Origin: Endomychus coccineus
Taxonomy: Eukaryota; Arthropoda; Insecta; Coleoptera; Endomychidae
NCBI GenBank assembly: GCA_958510875.1
Contig: OY294068.1
Coordinates: 34,824,297 to 34,888,296, forward strand
DNA: 64,000 nt
Direction of reading: 5' to 3'
Under the pieces are notes generated by a model. The model was given only the letters and a program-made list of their open reading frames with translations, was not told the DNA's origin and made no database searches. Within the stretch, counting starts at the first letter, position 1. Every line of letters starts with the position of its first letter. This document shows positions 44,620 through 54,694 of the stretch, one piece after another. Position numbers and translations under genes: made by a program.

Positions 44620-45204
44620 TTCACCAACTCGAATGTCCTTCAATTGTTTCATATTGTATGGGAAACATTTCTCAAAAGGAGGAGATAGTACTCAAACAGA
44701 TGGCTTGTTTTGATACCGAATTCAGAATAGCAAGAGTGCAACCTATATTGCTATAGGAAAGTTGGCGGAGGGAGCGAGAATTATCCGAGTAAGAAACCAC
44801 ACAAGGCAACAGCGTTACTCATTTAGCAGACGTGGGCGTAGATGAAAATCACTTGCCATGAAAATGTGAATTCCATGAAACTTTACTTAGAGCTTCAATA
44901 TTTCACAATGCGATCATGAATAAAATGAAATTACTCACCTCCAAGCAACGCGATAAAATAGCTTGAATTAGAGGCTAAATATTTACGTATACTGTCAAGT
45001 AATGTTGTTTTTGCAGAAAGTAGTTCGCAATATTGTTGACCACATCAGTTGTATGTTTCATCCCAGGAATTTATGTGCTTAATTAGATTTTAGTTCTTGG
45101 CTATACTTATTATAAAGCTTTCAGGTAAATGTTAGATACTCATTTATTTCTGTGAATTTTGAATAAAACATATACATACTATAATTTGTTATGGCATTTT
45201 ACCT
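44620..45204. other. AT-rich sequence, nothing recognised
   Basis: Nothing supported. Confidence 0.35.
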
Positions 45205-45372
45205 CCAAGCGGCGATTCTAGGTTAAAAGGTTACTTGTAAATTTATTTTTGGATGCAATATGACTAACTGAACTCATAAGAGAAAGTAATATATTATCTA
45301 GAAGTGGCAACTCTAGGTTACTAGGTTATTTGTTAATTTGTTTTTTGGTTGCAATAATATTAACTGAAACTT
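45205..45372 (+). repeat. Diverged direct repeat, unit about 85 bp
   Basis: gcggcgattctaggttaaaag... at 45211 and gtggcaactctaggttacta at 45304 head two related blocks that both continue into ggttgcaat-like sequence. Confidence 0.6.
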
Positions 45373-45450
45373 AAAAGAACTGTCTTGGCACCAACTTTGT
45401 TTCTGCTCCATATAAACGATCTACGGGAAGTGACTCCCTCCCCAAAAGCA
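45372..45450 (+). pseudogene. LINE RT scrap (LAPTLFLLHINDL block)
   Basis: Translation reads VLAPTLFLLHINDLREV, which is RT motif B' region (V.GP.LF.L.INDL) of non-LTR retrotransposons. Coding resemblance ceases after about 20 codons; the remaining open frame to 45666 is unrecognised. Confidence 0.65.
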
Positions 45451-45768
45451 ATAAAAATTTTTTTTATTACAGCTCTTATTGTTAAGGTAAAGAATTTGAG
45501 GAATAAACGCTACTCAAATTTACTCAAACAAAATAAATTATTCCAGATTCGAAAAATAAAAAAATTATCAATTCAAAACTATCAGTTGGTTCGTGACTCT
45601 GATTTAATTAAAACTATGTACAGTAGAATAAACGAAAACGGTTTATTCAAATACATCACAACTTGAAGAATTAATTTTTCCCACAACTAAAGATTCAAAC
45701 TTTTCTCATTATAACCATTCAATTAGATATATAATAATATAAATTGAAAAGACACTCCGCCGTTTCCT

Positions 45769-46215
45769 TCAAACATCGTCTTTGGACCTAAAAAGAGCAA
45801 CGGATGCCTTGAAGGATACCATTTCGGTTCTCGAACAAAGAAGGCAGGAAGCTGACTCTGTTTTTCCCCTTCTTGAACAGCAGCAGTCTTGCACGTTTCC
45901 ATTCCATTGGTAACTTTGCTTGTCTCGCCAAGTCATTATAAACATATAAACCGCCAGGACATACTCGGCTCTTTTAATTATTTCTGATGGGATATATCCC
46001 GGTCCCGGGGCTTTATTTGGTTTCAGTTTATAATTTGTCCTGGGCAGTTCATTTTTAAATATCACAGTCATATCACAATTGAAGGTTACTTGCTCATGCA
46101 CCGAGAAGAGGTTGTCTACCCCTTTTTCCGTGGTTTCCATGGCAATTTGTTGTCTTTGTGGGAGGCCGATCATACTCCTCATTACGATCTTGTAGGCATC
46201 TCCCCATATATCACG
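45769..46215 (-). pseudogene. LINE reverse transcriptase N-terminal fragment
   Basis: Minus-strand frame reads KLKPNKAPGPGYIPSEIIKR, the RT block 0-1 signature (NKAPGPDGIPxExxK) of R1/Jockey-like LINEs. The following piece appears in another frame as PMEWKRARLLLFKKGKNR (FPxxWKxAxLxLxxKGK). Orientation is opposite to the LINE tail at 46250-46625, so the two are separate insertions. Frame broken near 45930. Confidence 0.75.
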
Positions 46216-46249
46216 GTCTATACTGCATCCAGAAGATACCTATTCTTCT

Positions 46250-46625
46250 GATTGATGATGACTCTAGAACATCGTAGAAAGGTGGGATATCTCTCCCTTT
46301 TCTATAGATATTTCCATGGTCAGTGTTCATCAGAAATCTCGTCTGTTGTTCTACCACGAGAGATTCCAAATATTCGAACTAGACGAACTCAAACTAGTTA
46401 CCCCTTCATTGTCAAGCTTCTTCCTACCAGACATTTTTCTATCGAACAGCGAAGTAGCGGAACTCTTTGACTAGTGAGGGTTTTCCATATGCTTATAACC
46501 TCCAAACCTTTAAGAAAAATTGGAATGCCTATTTCCTCTCCCAACATTCCACCGCTGGCTCACACGATGTTCCTCAAACATAATAGATTTCCCTCTCGTG
46601 AAATTAAAGTATAAGAAGAAACAAA
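46250..46625 (+). pseudogene. LINE RT C-terminal fragment
   Basis: Frame reads LEHRRKVGYLSLFYRYFHGQ then CSSEISS, and after a frameshift near 46440 continues WNSLTSEGFPYAYNLQTFKK. This is the SLExRRxxxxLxxFYRxxHGxCSxEL C-terminus of a CR1/BovB-like RT protein. It has a relative at 5080-5235. Confidence 0.75.
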
Positions 46626-47530
46626 AAAAAAGTACAATATTCAAGAAATTGTTACTTGAATACAGTTGCATACTTATCCTGAGAATACTTTGTGAATACC
46701 TATCCAACAAGTACTATTCAATTTGAATAAGGCGAAACTCTATAATTAATTATTTCTTCACTCTAGTCCTTTAATCAATTATCTGTGTCTGTTTGTATAC
46801 CGTCAAAATTATCATTCAATTCAGAAAGCAAAGCTATCAAACTAAATGTTCCAGTCAAAACAAAAATTATATTATTGCTGATGTAGCTTGATAATTGCAA
46901 AATCAACTCATAATGGCAAGCTGATCGGTCAAAATGTTTGGTGAACGATAAATTTTCTCTCAACATGTAATTATGATAAAAAGTACAAACAATAACTACA
47001 CAAGTTCTGGAAATACCACACGTTGATTCATTTTTATTTTACGAAACGATGACAAACTAAGAAATGATTCATTCATATTTCAATCGTGATTATTCAGAGA
47101 CTAAGACCTAATGCATTGTTTCTATGTTATGCGGTTGCACTAGTTTATTATTGCAATACATCAGCTGAAGAAAGAATGTATTCACAATCAAACAACTTAA
47201 GTGAAATCATATCGTGTGAAGGGCACTCAGGATGAATCAAGTTTAGCATAAAAAGTTCAACTACGATTTCAAATTGAATATTTGAGCTATGAATGAATGA
47301 ACAATGATGTAGCCTCTTCTGGTATTTAGGACAGCACATTTCAATTTTTTTCACTTTTTATAGCTTGGAACATATCCAGACTGCAAATGTAACATGTAAG
47401 AAAGGATATCACAATTCATTCGCACCGAATAAAGAAGAATTACACTTTTTTGTCTATACAGCCAATATGGAAGTAATATGGAATCAAATAATATGCCCTA
47501 CAAGACAATAATAAGCTTTAACCTAAACAT
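46626..47530. other. AT-rich sequence, nothing recognised
   Basis: Nothing supported. Confidence 0.4.
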
Positions 47531-47606
47531 GTATTTCAGTTTTTCTTCGGAAGTTGGAGAATAAAACTCAAATTTTACACAAAACTTTTAACATTTAATT
47601 TAAAAA

Positions 47607-47648
47607 TGCTGACAAATTGTTTCACCACACTGTGGTATTTTCAAAGTA
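47607..47648 (-). ncRNA. Hammerhead-like motif, family B (left arm)
   Basis: Minus strand: TTGAAAA core, T, helix II ACCAC/GTGGT with AGT loop, GAAA, helix III ACA..TGT, C (GUC triplet), AGCA. Helix I is only two pairs here. Same family as the better-paired copy at 48430-48471. Confidence 0.55.
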
Positions 47649-47704
47649 AGTATTTATCAACTAAAGCTAAATCTAAAAGTATGTCCTTAAATATTAGGAA
47701 TCAT

Positions 47705-48072
47705 AATGTGGTACAAATTGAGGGATGGGGGTGGATAATGGTGGGAGTGTATTTACAAAATTGTTAACAAGTGGTGAATTATATGTATCGATTTGACAAT
47801 TTAATATTACATTATTATTGTTTTTTGAGTGTTTCAATATTTCTATGGATTCTAGTATATTAAGCTTATGTCCTTTTTCCTGAATGTGTAGAATATCGGG
47901 ATTTTGGGTGTGAAATTGTGGTTATGTTCTAACAGGTGATTCGCGTAATTAGAGTCCTCTTTTTTGAGTGTGTAACTTCTCAAATGTTCGTTGAACCTTA
48001 CGCTGAAACTGCGTCCAGTTTGTCATATGTACAAAGCACTACAACCATCACATCTCAGTCTGTAAATTCCAG
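47705..48072 (-). pseudogene. Penelope-like GIY-YIG domain, YIG glycine codon now TGA
   Basis: Minus strand from 48070 reads GIYRLRCDGCSALYI, stop, QTGRSFSVRFNEHLRSY, then KKEDSNYANHLLEHNHNF. GIY is intact; in YIG the Gly codon is TGA (48023-48025), a one-base change from GGA. The C-x2-C motif within GIYRLRCDGC and the catalytic Arg are visible. The right arm contains the same C-terminal part in the plus orientation. Confidence 0.85.
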
Positions 48073-48075
48073 ATT

Positions 48076-48384
48076 TTCAGCGTAAGGTTCAACGAACATT
48101 TGAGAAGTTACAGACTCAAAAAAGAGGACAATTACGCGAATCACCTGTTAGAACATAACCACAATTTCACCCAAAATCCCGATATTCTACACATTCAGGA
48201 AAAAGGACATAAACTTAATATACTAGAATCCATAGAAATATTGAAACACTCAAGAAACAATAATAATGTAATATTAAATGATCAAATCGATACATATAAT
48301 TCACCACTTGTTAACAATTTTGTAAATACACTCCCACCATTATCCACCCCCATCCCTCAATTTGTACCACATTCTGATTCCTAA
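48076..48384 (+). pseudogene. Mirror copy of Penelope-like endonuclease C-terminus
   Basis: Plus-strand frame reads LKKEDNYANHLLEHNHNFTQ, PDILHIQEKGHKLNILESIE, then NDQIDTYNSPLVNNF, to a stop at 48382. These are blocks C-terminal to the GIY-YIG core in PLE proteins (HIQxKGxKLNxLExxEI, NSPL). It lacks the GIY-YIG core, which lies in the centre and reads on the other strand. Confidence 0.8.
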
Positions 48385-48429
48385 TATTTAAGGACATACT
48401 TTTAGATTTAGCTTTAGTTGATAACTCCT

Positions 48430-48471
48430 TGCTTTGAAAATGCCACAGTGTGGTGAAACAATTTGTCAGCA
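48430..48471 (+). ncRNA. Hammerhead-like ribozyme motif, family B
   Basis: Helix I TGCT (48430-48433) pairs with AGCA (48468-48471). Core TTGAAAA (48434-48440), extra T, helix II GCCAC/GTGGT with AGT loop (48442-48454), GAAA (48455-48458), helix III A58-T66, C59-G65, A60-T64, cleavage nucleotide C48467. Core positions 3 and 8 read U and A instead of C and G, which keeps a Watson-Crick pair. Confidence 0.62.
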
Positions 48472-48545
48472 TTTTTAAATTAAATGTTAAAAGTTTTGTG
48501 TAAAATTTGAGTTTTATTCTCCAACTTCCGACGTATTATGAATTT

Positions 48546-49260
48546 ACACTACGTAATCGCCGAAACCATAGATATATGTATTTCAGTTATTCAGTTGCCA
48601 TCTTTTCCACAGTTTTCTTTTACATTTTTTGTCATTTCTGATGAAATATAATTTTATATCTACAGATATCAAGTACCTCTCAACATATCCAACTAAGAAT
48701 GTACAGACGACGTAAGTATTCTACTGACTAGACACTACTTACGTTGCCTAGTATTTAATTAGAATATATTTAAAATGTTGCAAGTGGCAACGGTTAATTT
48801 AATCGACCCTTCACTTTCACCTTCCCATCCGGCCAAAAGAGCAAATTGTAGAATTTTATTTATTTATATAGGGATTGAGAGTCCTATACAGGATGTATCA
48901 AAATAATACCGAAAACAGTAAGGGGTGATTCTCTGATGAAAATTAAGAGGGTCTTTGGTATAAGACTTTTTGAAAAAGCTTCTCCTGAAATGTTACGCCC
49001 CTGCAAAAGATTTGAAAAATTGTTTTCTTTCTTACCTTCCCTGTATATTAAACTGAAAAACGTAACTTGGGGTACATTATCAGTCAATAAAACTACACTT
49101 TTTGCCATTTTTTGAACCCTGAAGTATTTTTGTACGGAGTTGAAATAATCAACACCTAAACAAACTAAAACTTTTTTCCGATAAAACTTTTTTTTTCTGT
49201 GTCATTTTAGATGTTCAAAAGAGTAAGATCAATTAACTTAGCCATACTTCAACCTTCGGA
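48546..49260. other. Unassigned, with one foldback-like terminus
   Basis: ctatacaggatgtatcaaaa at 48893 resembles the ends of the CAGGG-type elements, but no partner end was found. Otherwise AT-rich. Confidence 0.4.
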
Positions 49261-49409
49261 AGTTCAAAGATAAAATATACATTTTTAATACCAATATAAG
49301 TGAATGAAATTTTTTTATATTGTATAATATTAATCCCGTTTTTATTTTTTCTTGTAAGCTATGGTTAAGTTTATATATCTATGGCTTCGATATTTACGTA
49401 GTGTGAAAT

Positions 49410-49795
49410 CAATTTAACTTTCGGAAGTTGAAGAATTAAACTCAAATTTACAAAAAAATTTAACAATTAACTTAGAATTAATGCTGACAAATTGTTTCAC
49501 CACACTGTGGCATTCTCAATACTAGGAGTTATTAACTAAAGCTAAATCTGAAATATTAGAATTAGAAATTGTCAACAATTTTGTAAATAAACTCCCACCC
49601 ATAGCATTGTCTACCTCCATCCCTCAAGTTGTATCCCATTCAGATTGATTTCTAATAAAGGACATAATTTTAGATTTAGCTTTAGTTGATAATTCCTAGC
49701 TACGAGAATGCCATAGCGTGATGAAACAATTTTTCGTCATTAATTCTATATTAAATGTTACAAGTTTCGTGTAAATTTGAGTAATAATTAATCGA
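49410..49795. repeat. Family B Penelope-like mini-palindrome
   Basis: Arms 49410-49560 and 49650-49795 share the terminal ctttcggaagttgaagaatt-type and atgctgacaaattgtttcac segments with 47535-48545, with most coding lost (only a NNFVNKLPP-like scrap remains near 49575). Each arm contains a family B motif; the minus copy at 49489-49525 reads TTGAGAA with GAAA intact, the plus copy near 49700 is degraded. Confidence 0.72.
49489..49530 (-). ncRNA. Hammerhead-like ribozyme motif, family B
   Basis: Minus strand: TTGAGAA, T, helix II GCCAC/GTGGT with AGT loop, GAAA, helix III ACAA/TTGT, C. U at position 3 and A at position 8 again co-vary while position 7 differs (G) from the 48430 copy (A). Confidence 0.58.
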
Positions 49796-50079
49796 AATTG
49801 TAATACTTTATGTTTTAAGTATATGGTATCAAGAATCCACGGCTCAGAAATTTTCTTACAATATTCGAAGTGATTCCAAGTATTGTTTGAACACGACCAA
49901 AAAATATAACGCTTAAGTAGCCATTTTCGAACCAGATATTGAAGATTTATGAGGTAATGAAAAAGGTTTTCAGACCTTATTATAAATATTGGTATTTGAG
50001 CATTCTATATAAAATATACTTTTAAAATTATAAAGACGCATATAGTAATTTGCAAGGGTGTTGATTAATTAAATTAGTA

Positions 50080-50375
50080 TTAATCTGAGTTAATGATTGA
50101 ACGTCTGCTCTATGATTTACAGACTTGGCGTCACGTCTTATGTGAATCGTCTCCAGGATAGATCTGTTATAATAATTGGTTTCTTTAGTTGAAATATTAA
50201 CATTTTTGTAATCGAGTTGATGGTTCTAATTAAAACAATGTTTAGCAAGGGCGGTGGAAACTCTTTTTGTTTCTAGTACTATACTTATGACCATACATTC
50301 TTTTTATAAATATTGTTTAGAGATTCATGTACAAGTCCAATCGCAATCTAAACAACTTAATTTGTATACTGTGGG
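50080..50375 (-). pseudogene. Penelope-like GIY-YIG fragment
   Basis: Frame from 50375 downward reads KLSCLDCDWTCT, stop, ISKQYL, stop, then STALAKHCFN. Same protein region as 25100-25345 with at least two nonsense codons. Confidence 0.7.
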
Positions 50376-50572
50376 GTTTGTTTATCTTTAGGTATTAAAG
50401 GTTTAAGATTTGAAAACTATTTACCAACACAGTTAGTAGGTTTATGCGCAACATTTATATCATAATTTTTTTTTAACTCTGAGGTCTCCGGAATGTATGG
50501 TAATGTTATTAAATTATCTGTATTATGTTATTTATATATGACGTTCCATTATAGATTTTTATTATTCTTTCT

Positions 50573-50790
50573 TTAATTATGGGGGTTGAAAAATGTTTTT
50601 GGGTAGCCATTCATTTCCAGTGTATTTCGAACAATTTTCAAATTTTTGGGACGGTCCTCTGGGTTGAATAATTTAACAGCGCGATCTGTACAGCTATTCA
50701 TAATAATAAACTGAATTAAAGTGAAGATATCGTTGAGACCACGAGCTTTTATTTTGCCATCATCACCAAGTAAATTGAAGTTCACAGTTG
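50573..50790 (-). pseudogene. Penelope-like RT C-terminal fragment
   Basis: Minus-strand frame reads STVNFNLLGDDGKIKARGLN then LFNPEDRPKNLKIVRNTLEM and NGYPKTFFN. The RxKNLxIxxNTLxxNGYP block is typical of the segment between RT and GIY-YIG in Penelope-like proteins. The upstream part of the same open frame overlaps the hammerhead motif and is probably not coding. Confidence 0.72.
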
Positions 50791-50793
50791 ATA

Positions 50794-50837
50794 CGTCTTC
50801 TGATGATGGTCGTGACACCGAAACGTACGTAAAGACG
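50794..50837 (+). ncRNA. Hammerhead ribozyme motif, family A (best copy)
   Basis: Helix I CGTCTT (50794-50799) pairs perfectly with AAGACG (50832-50837). Core CTGATGA 50800-50806 is canonical. Extra T at 50807. Helix II GGTC/CACC with GTGA loop (one mismatch; GACC in sister copies). GAAA 50820-50823 is canonical. Helix III ACGTACGT has only three pairs and a two-base loop. A50831 would be the cleavage nucleotide (GUA triplet). Very short helix III suggests dimeric activity. Confidence 0.72.
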
Positions 50838-51089
50838 AAAATAATAAGCATATGTGTCAGTGTGACCTATTTCCAGAGAATTTATGTATAATGTAGATTT
50901 GAGTTTAATTCTCCAACTTCCGAAAATTAAATTTATTTTACACTACGTGAACGACAAAGCCATAGATATATTAATTTAACTATAGGTTACTAGAAAAAAT
51001 AAAAATGATTTATTAATATTACACAATATGAACTTTTATTCACTTATTTTGGTATTTAAAATGTATATTTTATCATTAACCTCCTCAAA

Positions 51090-51945
51090 ATTATCACTCA
51101 TAGTGAATATTTAAGAATATTTGTACGATGTATCGACATTTAAAAGTATTTCGAGGATTGAGTTGACAGACAGAGGCGTAACGTGGAAGTTAATATGACA
51201 TAAAAGTTTCGAGCAATCTATAATACTGTTCAACAGCTTGTAGAGAAACTTCATCCAATGCTAAACCCACAACAATTTTAATATATCTATTTTACGGACT
51301 GATTACAATAGTTTCCTCATACTAAGTATAGTGAGGGAAGTAATAAATGACAAAGCCCCATATATTCTACGACCAAATATATTCTAAACACGACCCTGGA
51401 AAAGAATAATATTCGTGGTATGGTGCCAAAAGAAGCATTTCGGTGAATTTAAAAAGAAAATTGTAATTTTATGATTGTAATAAACCAGTATTGAACAGTT
51501 GCAATTTTGACATATCGTAACCATTCATCTTCCTCGTACAAATTGTCGCCTAAATGAATGAAAAACACCGAACACAACAATATTCACTTTTCTGTAACGA
51601 ATGAAAGCAACACTCGTATATGATGAATCGGTAATTCGTGTAATTTGACACTTTGTTCACGCACTTCCCAAACACCGGAAGTTGGTAAATTATTCACATT
51701 TGTGCTTGGTTATGTTACGGGTACCCGGTATACCTGCCCTGTCGTCCACATTACGTACCTTCCTACATACATGAAAAGGCGATTGAATCCAACCTGCGTT
51801 GAAACTCGTAAATTTATGTTGGTTTACTACGTACAACTTCTGTGAAATATTGTCCGTTTATGATCGATGTGCGAGTAATTTTATTTTTATACGGTTTGAA
51901 AACATTTTCGTTGGACTACAGTTTCTTGGATCTAATATACAAATA
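51090..51945. other. AT-rich sequence, nothing recognised
   Basis: A foldback-like scrap is possible but unsupported. Confidence 0.4.
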
Positions 51946-51949
51946 AAAA

Positions 51950-52735
51950 ATATACAAGATTATGTTACGTAGTTTTAATAAAAAATACGCTTGTAATAAA
52001 TTTTTCACAAAATTCGTTTTTATTAAACAAACGTATCAAACAATGGTTTATTCCTTAAATATTGAAATTAGGAATAAGAAGGAGGGGATAAGTGAGGTAC
52101 GTGTACACTAGGATAAGAGTTACTTTCAAATAAATTTAATAATGGATAATTTCTAAAATCTTTCGATCATTTAAAAGGTTTCCTGTATTTTTAAGCTTAT
52201 TACTTTCAATTTTCTCTAAGTTGTATGATACTTTTATTTTAACTGAATTATGGAGAATCTCAAAATCATCTTCTTTAATATGGTTTACAACTTTTGAATA
52301 TCAAATTCAAATTAATATATTCTTTAGTTCTAGTTTTGAAAGATCTTCCTGTCTGACCTATATAGAATTTATAACAACACTCTACCTTGTATACTCATAA
52401 TTCTTGATCTTTTTTATTCTGATCATTGTTGTTTTTTATATATTTGCCTACCGTATTATTGGTGGTAACATTGGGTTTTTCAAGTAAATTGCATAAATTA
52501 ACAGAAAGTGAGATTCATGTACTGTAGGATAAGAGTTACTTGCAAATAAATCGAATAATAGAGAATTGGTGAAGTCTTTCTGATCATTTAAAAGATTTCC
52601 TGTATTTTTAAACTTATTAATTTCAATTTTACCAAGTTGTTTAATACTTTACTTTTAATTGACTTATGGAGAATCTCAAACTCATCTTTGAAACGATGAT
52701 CAGTTTCTTTAATATGGTTGAATGAGATAATGAAT
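51950..52735 (-). mobile_element. Penelope-like element remnant (family of 61365-62350)
   Basis: The end (tagttttaataaaaaatacg, aacaatggtttattccttaa) matches 61365-61500 and 62260-62390. The C-terminal coding region occurs twice in the same direction (52100-52310 and 52500-52730). Compared with 61425-61456 the segment that would hold the hammerhead (between aaacaaacg and tatcaaacaatgg) is missing here. Confidence 0.75.
52080..52735 (-). pseudogene. Penelope-like GIY-YIG endonuclease fragments
   Basis: Minus-strand frames read KPNVTTNNTVGKYIKNN, then VYKVECCYKFYIGQTGRSFK (second half of the GIY-YIG core) and, duplicated, EILHKSIKSKVLNNLVKIEI with INKFKNTGNLLND. Stops and frameshifts throughout. 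A tandem duplication or two staggered insertions explains the repeated C-terminus. Confidence 0.75.
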
Positions 52736-52739
52736 ATTT

Positions 52740-53339
52740 CGATCCGAGTTAATTTGAAATGAAATTTCCTGCATCAATGAAAATGCTACCAAATTTGACT
52801 CCTCACTATTTATACGTAGTTTCCGCGAAGTATTTTATTTGGACTAAAAACTAATCAACAGTTTTGATCCTTTCTGAATCCATCTAGACTATTTTTGAGT
52901 TATGTCTTCATGTGTACGAATTTGAACTAAACATTTCTAAATGTCTTCAAAGCGGTGGAAATAGGAACTGTATTGTTATTGGGTCAGGCCTCTTACAAGT
53001 GGCACCCATCTTTAGTTTTTCAAATGGAACCTATAGTACTTTTCATTTTATTATGACAGCGGTGTTCTTTCGCTTTTAAATATACATGTGTTTTGAATTT
53101 TTGGTTGAATATTTTTTCAAAAGGACCTACACTTCTAAAATCATTTCTTCCCTATCAGGTTATACCGGAAGTCAATATCAACTTTGTTATTTTGAATAGA
53201 AAACTCCAACTTTAATAGAATTTTTGATTCCTTCGTCGAAATGAAAAGTGAGTTTGATATTACACCCTACATTTGATTCTCAACTGTTTGAGTTATTACT
53301 ATTTTAAAATGAACTGTGGTCACTCCCACACATATGTGG
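52740..53339. other. AT-rich sequence, nothing recognised
   Basis: Nothing supported. Confidence 0.35.
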
Positions 53340-54200
53340 GTTAAATGTATGATTGCTGGAGCAGAAAATACATTGGAAATGATTTAGAAACCACTAATGA
53401 AAGACGTTAAGATGTACAATATGTTGAAATCGCATTGTAACATGTAAAAGATTCATTTATACTTCTAGTTTGACAAAACAAGTAGCTCCTGATTTTCAAT
53501 AACATACTTTTTTGAATACAAAATTGTGAGACAATATTCCGTCGTTTCTTACATATCATTTGAAAGGTATAAATGATACAACCATCATTTAAAGCTGAGA
53601 TATAATCATTAGGTGAAAGGGAAGTTCATGGTACAGCAACTTGCTTTGCAGAATTGAGCTTTGATGACCATTTAGGCACAGCATCAGGTTTTAGCTATTT
53701 CCGATATGTTTTCAGACTATGACATAAATGATCATTATTTGTAAAGTTATAACTACAAAAACGGTCAGCAGAAGTTGGAATAAAGTTTACCCCAATTCCC
53801 ATCTATTTTTACGTTCATGCAGCTTTTCTTAAAGGAACCATAAAAATAAATAGTGTATTATTGTTATTGTATCGAAACTATTTTAACCTTCATTTATTCT
53901 GACAATTCAACTATTCATAGAAAAGGGCAACTTTTTACACCATTACACCATAGAGTGAACACAGAAAATAGACTGCATCGTTATACTTCGAAGACGTCAC
54001 TTGAATATTAAAATGACAATTTCGGACACTTCTGCATATATATTTATATCCAGAAAAACATGGTTCAATGAAATATTATAATTTCATTTGAAAAACTGGA
54101 TGTCAAAAATACCACTCGAAACGGAGCTACCGCGCCCAAAAAACAATAAAGTTCTATTTACACTACTTCTAAACCATATTCCTTATAAGTCTAGAGATAT
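53340..54200 (+). repeat. Dispersed repeat R, copy 2 (uninterrupted)
   Basis: Its start (agcagaaaatacattggaaa) matches 59830 and its later parts match 39985-40474 and then 43668-43880 without the 3.2 kb of insertions present there. No coding or terminal structure recognised. Confidence 0.75.
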
Positions 54201-54690
54201 GTGTAGGGGTTGCTTTAGAACAAACATCCTATATATTATACGCATACAATTAACCTGACGAAGTGTCCGAAACTTTGATATTTATTTCTGGTCATTGACC
54301 ATTGCTTTATAATAAGGTTACATTAAATTAATTAATGTGTGGTTTACATAGTTCTTTATGTAAATGATTTTCTGTTTATCTGACGGTTCAATTTTATACT
54401 AATACATAGAGTATAAAACAATAAAACATAGAGTTGTAAACGTGCATGATGAGTTGTTGTCACATTTAGGCTCCTCTTGAGGATATTAAAGAATGCTGCT
54501 CAGTCCACGCATTCTAAAAAGACCAAATCTTGGTAAGTTACAAATGCTGACTGGTCCCATGCATTCCAAGAACATTACATTATTCTGGAGGGATTTGAAA
54601 ATCTGAAAATACCTTTTATAAATATTGTTTTTTATCAATGAAGATATAACGAGAGAACCCCTATCAATGTTCTTCACTCTTTAATTGAGT
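54201..54690. other. AT-rich sequence, nothing recognised
   Basis: Nothing supported. Confidence 0.35.
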
Positions 54691-54694
54691 AGCT

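Larger units (their letters stand above)
47535..48545. mobile_element. Head-to-head Penelope-like palindrome
   Basis: Two arms of about 465 bp (47537-48000 and 48075-48540) are near-perfect reverse complements around a unique centre of about 70 bp. Each arm carries the end of a PLE endonuclease gene and a family B hammerhead-like motif. The termini (cttcggaagttggagaataa and complement) recur at 49430 and 50900. Unusually, the coding sequence passes through the centre into one arm. Confidence 0.85.
49800..50885 (-). mobile_element. Penelope-like element remnant (family A)
   Basis: Shares with 24570-25480 the gatttacagacttggcgtca region, the GIY-YIG coding and the HHR-bearing end ending at cctatttccagagaatttat (about 50866-50885). 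Minus-strand coding includes the end of the RT domain and part of the endonuclease. Longer than the 24570 copy but broken by stops. Confidence 0.8.
49264..51085. repeat. Outer inverted arms around Penelope-like insertions
   Basis: 49264-49460 (aaaatatacatttttaatacc, atatctatggcttcg, ttcggaagttgaagaattaaa) is reverse complementary to 50885-51085. Between the arms lie a small palindrome (49410-49795) and a Penelope-like element (49800-50885). Confidence 0.75.

Noticed and set aside
47535..48545. CRISPR-like or tRNA-rich interpretation of repeated segments
   Set aside because: The repeats are two long inverted arms encoding a Penelope-like endonuclease; there are no regularly spaced short direct repeats in the window.
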